This document shows positions 60,505-64,000 of a stretch of 64,000 bases of DNA, piece after piece. Both the position numbers and the translations under genes were made by a program. Numbering within the stretch: position 1 is the first letter of the stretch; each line of letters begins with the position of its first letter. Origin of the DNA: Vibrio echinoideorum (GTDB taxonomy: Bacteria > Pseudomonadota > Gammaproteobacteria > Enterobacterales > Vibrionaceae); contig NZ_AP025483.1 in the NCBI RefSeq assembly GCF_024347455.1, positions 806,001 to 870,000 of the forward strand. Reading direction: 5' to 3'. The notes beneath the pieces were generated by a model, which was given only the letters and a program-made list of their open reading frames with translations, did not search any database and was not told the DNA's origin.

Positions 60505-61383
60505 ATGTTTTCAGGAAGTATCGTTGCGCTAGTTACGCCATTTAATACAGATGGTGAAGTGGATTTCGACAGCCTTAAAAAGCTAGTTGAGTACCATGTT
60601 GCTGCAGGTAGTGATGGTCTGGTTGCGGTTGGCACAACTGGTGAGTCTTCAACACTCACTATTGAAGAGCATGTCAAAGTCGTCAATAAGATCGTTGAAT
60701 TTGCAGATGGTCGTATCCCTGTAATCGCAGGTACTGGCGCGAACGCAACTCACGAGTCAGTGTTATTCAGCCGTTTATTAAATGGTTCTGGTATTGCTGG
60801 TTGCTTGAGCGTAACGCCTTACTACAACAAGCCGACTCAAGAAGGTTTGTACCAACACTACAAAGCAATTGCTGAAGTAAGCGACGTTCCACAGATTCTA
60901 TATAATGTACCGGGTCGTACTGCTGTTGACTTGTTACCAGAAACAGTTGCTCGCCTTGCTAAGATTGAAAACATCGTTGCACTGAAAGATGCGACGGGTG
61001 ATCTCGACAGAATTGCAATTCACCGTGAACTTTGTGGCGAAGATTTTATCTTACTAAGTGGTGATGACTTAACAGGCCTAGAATTTGTTAAGCGTGGTGG
61101 CGATGGTGTGATATCTGTAACGAACAATGTTGCAGCTGCTGATATGGCGACCATGTTTAAGCTAGCGAAAGAAGGTAAGTTTGAAGAAGCTGAAGCGATC
61201 AATGAGCGCTTGATGCCTCTACATAAGAACTTGTTCGTTGAGTCTAACCCTATTCCCGTAAAGTGGGCGGTTCACAAAATGGGTCTGATTGCTGAAGGTG
61301 GCTTACGTCTACCGCTGATTGAATTGTCAGAACCAGCTCGACCTGTTGTTGCTCAAGCAATGACTGAAGCGTGCATTTACTAA
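60505..61383 (+). CDS. dapA: 4-hydroxy-tetrahydrodipicolinate synthase
   Basis: 292 residues (E. coli 292) from the ATG at 60505, which has AAGGGAG upstream; a longer frame of 19 codons has no ribosome-binding site. It condenses pyruvate and aspartate semialdehyde, the first step toward meso-diaminopimelate and lysine. Motifs: [80 protein letters not shown] (catalytic Tyr), [13 protein letters not shown] (Schiff-base Lys) and [27 protein letters not shown]. bamC follows, as in E. coli. Confidence 0.99.
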   Translation: MFSGSIVALVTPFNTDGEVDFDSLKKLVEYHVAAGSDGLVAVGTTGESSTLTIEEHVKVVNKIVEFADGRIPVIAGTGANATHESVLFSRLLNGSGIAGCLSVTPYYNKPTQEGLYQHYKAIAEVSDVPQILYNVPGRTAVDLLPETVARLAKIENIVALKDATGDLDRIAIHRELCGEDFILLSGDDLTGLEFVKRGGDGVISVTNNVAAADMATMFKLAKEGKFEEAEAINERLMPLHKNLFVESNPIPVKWAVHKMGLIAEGGLRLPLIELSEPARPVVAQAMTEACIY

Positions 61384-61397
61384 AAACGTATGAAGTG

Positions 61398-61420
61398 ATG
61401 CCGAAGCGAACCTTCGGCAT
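61398..61420 (+). terminator. Hairpin between dapA and bamC
   Basis: atgccgaag pairs with cttcggcat around a five-base loop; only a very short T stretch follows, so it is more likely an RNA stabiliser or weak attenuator than a terminator. Confidence 0.4.
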
Positions 61421-61432
61421 TTAGGAGTGTAA

Positions 61433-62479
61433 ATGAAGTATTCTCACCAGCTAGTGATTGGATCACTGGCTGTTTTCGTTCTTACAGCATGTTCTGGCAG
61501 CCCGACTCAACGTCGCCAAGCCAAAGATGATTTCGAATACTTAGAAACACCTGAGTTTTCACAATGGCAATTGCCTGAAGATGCTCAACCTCAGTTTTAC
61601 CCAAACTTTGATATCCCAAGTGGTGAGTTTAGCGGTGGTACAGGTCGTGAGGTGGATATTCGTCCACCTCAACAGGTGCTTGAACTGATCCCTGGGGCTC
61701 GTGCTGAGCGTCAAAATGGTGAAGTGACTCTGTGGCTCCTTCGTGCAGAAGAAGCCGATCGAGTGTGGCAAACTGCTGTAGATATGTTGGCTCAGCGTGG
61801 TATTGGCATTCGTGAGCAATCAGAGAATGATATTGAGACCGACTGGGTTACTTGGGTTTCTGAAGACGAAGAAGTAGAGATTGGCAGCCGTTATTCTCTC
61901 TCTCGTTTCCAAGCGAACAACCGCCATGGTTTCAAAATTAACCTTATTGATTGGCGTGAAGGTTCTGAAGAGAAACCTGTATCGGCAACCAATAAAGAGC
62001 GTTACAACGCGTTCTTAACTAACTTAGTCATGGCCAAGTACGATGAGAACCTTCGTGCTGAAGCGGCGTTGAAAGCGCAAGAATTGGTGAAACGCATTCC
62101 AATTTCAATGGGTGCGGATCGCAGTGGCTTCCCTGTGATCATTGCTCGTACTCCATACAATGTATTGTGGCAGCGTTTGCCTACCTTGCTACCGACGATG
62201 GGCTTTGAGCTTGAAGAGCGTAACCAGTCTCAAGGTACTGTAAAAGCTAAGTATGCAGCGCCAGATGATGAATTCTGGGAAACAATTGGCCTACAACCCA
62301 TTGATTTGGCTCCAGGTACTTACACCTTCTTGTTTGGTGACCTTGGCAACCGTACGTCAATTAACGTAACGGATGCATCAGGTAAACCAGTAGAAGAAGC
62401 GTTACTTAAGTCTATGGTACCGGTATTGGCACATGTTGCTGACCAAACCAAAGATGACAAAGAAGCTGATGCAGAGTAA
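61433..62479 (+). CDS. bamC: Outer-membrane assembly lipoprotein BamC
   Basis: 348 residues (E. coli 344). It is a lipoprotein subunit of the BAM complex. The lipobox LTAC makes Cys20 the acylated residue. An unstructured lasso follows (about 21-95; DFEYLETPEFSQWQLPEDAQPQFYPNFDIPSG), which in E. coli binds BamD. Two helix-grip domains lie at about 97-210 and 225-340. AGGAG at 61423-61427 is near the ATG. It is downstream of dapA, as in E. coli, and convergent with the DUF2897 gene. Confidence 0.97.
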   Translation: MKYSHQLVIGSLAVFVLTACSGSPTQRRQAKDDFEYLETPEFSQWQLPEDAQPQFYPNFDIPSGEFSGGTGREVDIRPPQQVLELIPGARAERQNGEVTLWLLRAEEADRVWQTAVDMLAQRGIGIREQSENDIETDWVTWVSEDEEVEIGSRYSLSRFQANNRHGFKINLIDWREGSEEKPVSATNKERYNAFLTNLVMAKYDENLRAEAALKAQELVKRIPISMGADRSGFPVIIARTPYNVLWQRLPTLLPTMGFELEERNQSQGTVKAKYAAPDDEFWETIGLQPIDLAPGTYTFLFGDLGNRTSINVTDASGKPVEEALLKSMVPVLAHVADQTKDDKEADAE

Positions 62480-62551
62480 GTAAAACTGAGTGAGCATAGC
62501 TGAAAAACCACAGAGTAAGTCATATCAGCCCTGTGGTTAGCTAAAGCCAAT

Positions 62552-62582
62552 AAAAAAGAGGACACATTGTGTCCTCTTTTTT
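62552..62582. terminator. Bidirectional terminator between bamC and DUF2897 genes
   Basis: aaaaaagaggacac pairs with gtgtcctctttttt around a three-base loop, ending in T-run on both strands. Confidence 0.92.
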
Positions 62583-62646
62583 GTATTCGTTGATTAGTCA
62601 TCAGCGGATTATTAGCAAATTAGATTGACTCCTTAGAGCTACAAAA

Positions 62647-62856
62647 TTAAGCGTCTTTGTTGTCCGTAGACTCATCTTTTTGAGCTTTCTCTTGGTTCTG
62701 TTTATCCAATTGATTGAGCTTGTCTAAGTCTTTCTCTGTTTTGTTACGACCTGTCAGATCCATATTCGCGGTTTGTTTAAGAGCGGCAATGTTACCCACC
62801 ACAACGCTAACCACTATGATGATGATAACCCAAGGGTTTGTAAGCCACTCCAACAT
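62647..62856 (-). CDS. DUF2897 small membrane protein
   Basis: 69 residues. One transmembrane helix (about residues 9-27, VIIIIVVSVVVGNIAALK) is preceded by LEWLTNPW and followed by a charged, Lys/Asp/Gln-rich cytoplasmic tail (LDKLNQLDKQNQEKAQKDE). This matches DUF2897 of Vibrio-like genera. Function unknown. The start has GGAGCG just before it; the upstream M15 peptidase gene ends eight bases away, so the two are cotranscribed. Confidence 0.8.
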   Translation of the reverse strand: MLEWLTNPWVIIIIVVSVVVGNIAALKQTANMDLTGRNKTEKDLDKLNQLDKQNQEKAQKDESTDNKDA

Positions 62857-62864
62857 AAGCGCTC

Positions 62865-63539
62865 CTAATGACTGATATTCGCTACGAAGCGCGCGTAGAT
62901 CTCGTCTAGCTGCTCCACAATAATCTCATACCCTAATATTGGCTTAGATTGCAGTTGCTTGCCAAGTAAAGTGGGAGATAACTGTGATAAACACGACTGT
63001 GAAACTTTACGGTGGCTAATATGCCACGGTTCTATTGCAACACCACCAAGGTCTTGGCTGTACGGAAAGAAGAACCCAAATTGCGAAGCATGAACAGATA
63101 GCCATTGGTAAAACGCCTGCTGGTGGCCAGTAAGGTATTCCCATGGTTCTAATTGAAGCTGTGTGCCTTCAGGTAAGTGATTACGAGCAAAGACATCAAA
63201 GTCACAACCCCAATGGTGACGACTCGCCCCAGGAAGCGCAGACCACCTTAAGATAGCCGACAACTTTTGATGTTCACTGAGTCTTGAAGCATCAAGTGGC
63301 TGGCTTTCTGAGTCTAATATCGGTGCTTCACCAGAAAACTTACGGTTCCAAATCAGAGATTGCCTTTCATAGTCGCGAAAGCCACTGGCAACCTCCATTT
63401 TAAACCCAGCGACTTGAGCAGCTTCAATCAAACTGTTTAGGTCATCTTTAACATCACTGTGAACCAGAAATGTCTTGGTACCTATGAGGCTAGGTTCCAG
63501 ATGAGAATCGGATTGTCCGGTAAGCTGCTCTGGTGTCAT
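62865..63539 (-). CDS. M15-family D-alanyl-D-alanine carboxypeptidase (VanY-like)
   Basis: 224 residues. The zinc-binding motif SxHxxGxDxD is seen as SRHHWGCDFDVF (about residues 106-117), and the second His lies in IEPWHISH (about 171-178), as in VanY-type LD- or DD-carboxypeptidases. The early ASGFRDYERQSLIWNRKF is the family's conserved Arg region. It has no signal peptide in this reading, so it may act in the cytoplasm on peptidoglycan recycling products or use an unrecognised start. The substrate is inferred from family only. It is downstream of dapE with 46 bases between. Confidence 0.85.
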   Translation of the reverse strand: MTPEQLTGQSDSHLEPSLIGTKTFLVHSDVKDDLNSLIEAAQVAGFKMEVASGFRDYERQSLIWNRKFSGEAPILDSESQPLDASRLSEHQKLSAILRWSALPGASRHHWGCDFDVFARNHLPEGTQLQLEPWEYLTGHQQAFYQWLSVHASQFGFFFPYSQDLGGVAIEPWHISHRKVSQSCLSQLSPTLLGKQLQSKPILGYEIIVEQLDEIYARFVANISH

Positions 63540-63585
63540 AACGCGTCTCTCAATAATTAGATGCTATGAATCGCTGATGAAAGAA

Positions 63586-64000
63586 CTATTTAGCGAACAG
63601 GTTCACTAATGTTCTCTCATACATGTCGGTTAGCTTCTCTAAGTCAGCCACTTTCACGCATTCGTTAACCTTGTGAATGGTTGCATTCACAGGGCCGAGT
63701 TCGACGACTTGTCCTTTCATGCGTGCAATAAAGCGTCCGTCAGATGTACCACCTGTGGTCAGTAAGGCTGGTTTTACGTCGTTAACGTGACCAACGGCAT
63801 CAACAATAGCATCAAGCAGTGAGCCTGCGTCTGTTAAGAACGGGTCGCCATTGAATGTCCATTTTAGGTCATATTCGAAATCGTACTTGTCGAGTATTGC
63901 TGTGATTCGTTCAACGATAATATCGTTATTTAGTTCTGTGCTAAAACGCAGGTTAAATTGAACATTAAACTCACCAGGAATTACATTCGAAGCTCCGGTT
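63586..64000 (-). CDS. dapE: Succinyl-diaminopimelate desuccinylase, C-terminal part (cut by the window edge)
   Basis: About 137 C-terminal residues are visible; the N-terminus lies beyond the right edge. It hydrolyses N-succinyl-LL-diaminopimelate in lysine/mDAP synthesis, the same pathway as dapA 2 kb away. Seen: the dimerisation/lid domain end ([19 protein letters not shown]), [44 protein letters not shown] with the catalytic-domain Zn ligand His in ATIHKVNE, and the ending [14 protein letters not shown]. The stop is TAG at 63586-63588. The identification is clear from the TSDGRF and NATIHKVNE motifs. Confidence 0.93.
   Translation of the reverse strand, partial: TGASNVIPGEFNVQFNLRFSTELNNDIIVERITAILDKYDFEYDLKWTFNGDPFLTDAGSLLDAIVDAVGHVNDVKPALLTTGGTSDGRFIARMKGQVVELGPVNATIHKVNECVKVADLEKLTDMYERTLVNLFAK

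Overview
The window is a stretch of chromosomal core genome from a marine gammaproteobacterium, most likely a Vibrio. I infer this from the protein sequences, from Vibrio-type DUF families (DUF3301, DUF3549, DUF2066, DUF2069, DUF2897, TIGR03503), from the E. coli-like gene order, and from the moderately AT-rich composition. I see no phage, insertion sequence, integron cassette, CRISPR array, tRNA or rRNA. Almost every gene is a recognisable housekeeping gene.

Layout. 1-1.8 kb: proS (cut by the left edge) and trmO. 1.9-2.3 kb: the zinc-free ribosomal protein pair rpmE2-rpmJ2, behind a Fur-type 7-1-7 repeat and a perfect Zur-type palindrome. 2.7-6.1 kb: an AbgT transporter, a MipA/OmpV outer-membrane protein, YaiI and a small KfrA-like protein. 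6.18-6.76 kb: no protein, but a CsrB-type regulatory RNA dense in GGA motifs, with a GacA/VarA-type activating site upstream. 6.9-10.4 kb: a GNAT acetyltransferase, DUF3301, DUF3549, yqcC-truC and yaeH.

10.6-35.8 kb is the conserved growth and envelope block. glnD and map are on the minus strand. Then rpsB (behind its S2 autoregulatory leader), tsf, pyrH, frr, uppS, cdsA, ispC, rseP, bamA, skp, lpxD, fabZ, lpxA, lpxB, rnhB, dnaE, accA and tilS follow on the plus strand. Together they cover translation, UMP and isoprenoid supply, phospholipid and lipid A synthesis, outer-membrane protein assembly and replication.

35.8-48.6 kb: a small cytochrome c, glnB (the PII substrate of GlnD), yafD, a Yip1-domain protein with mltD, gloB, yafS, rnhA and dnaQ (divergent), a TIGR03503 protein, fadE with a FadR-like operator, gmhA and yafJ. 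48.7-52.8 kb is a nucleotide block: purN and purM under a PurR box, upp divergent from purM, and uraA convergent with upp. 53-64 kb: DUF2066, DUF2069, a WrbA-like quinone reductase, an ArsC-like protein, a BepA-like protease, a TusA-like protein, PerM, Bcp, GcvR, dapA-bamC, DUF2897, an M15 peptidase and the 3' end of dapE.

No obviously new multi-gene system is visible. The signals most worth a second look are non-coding or at residue level: the CsrB locus, the double metal-regulator site, the rpsB pseudoknot leader, the FadR and PurR operators, a Bcp with one cysteine only, a TusA-like protein with an altered active-site motif, and the absence of hda from its E. coli position.
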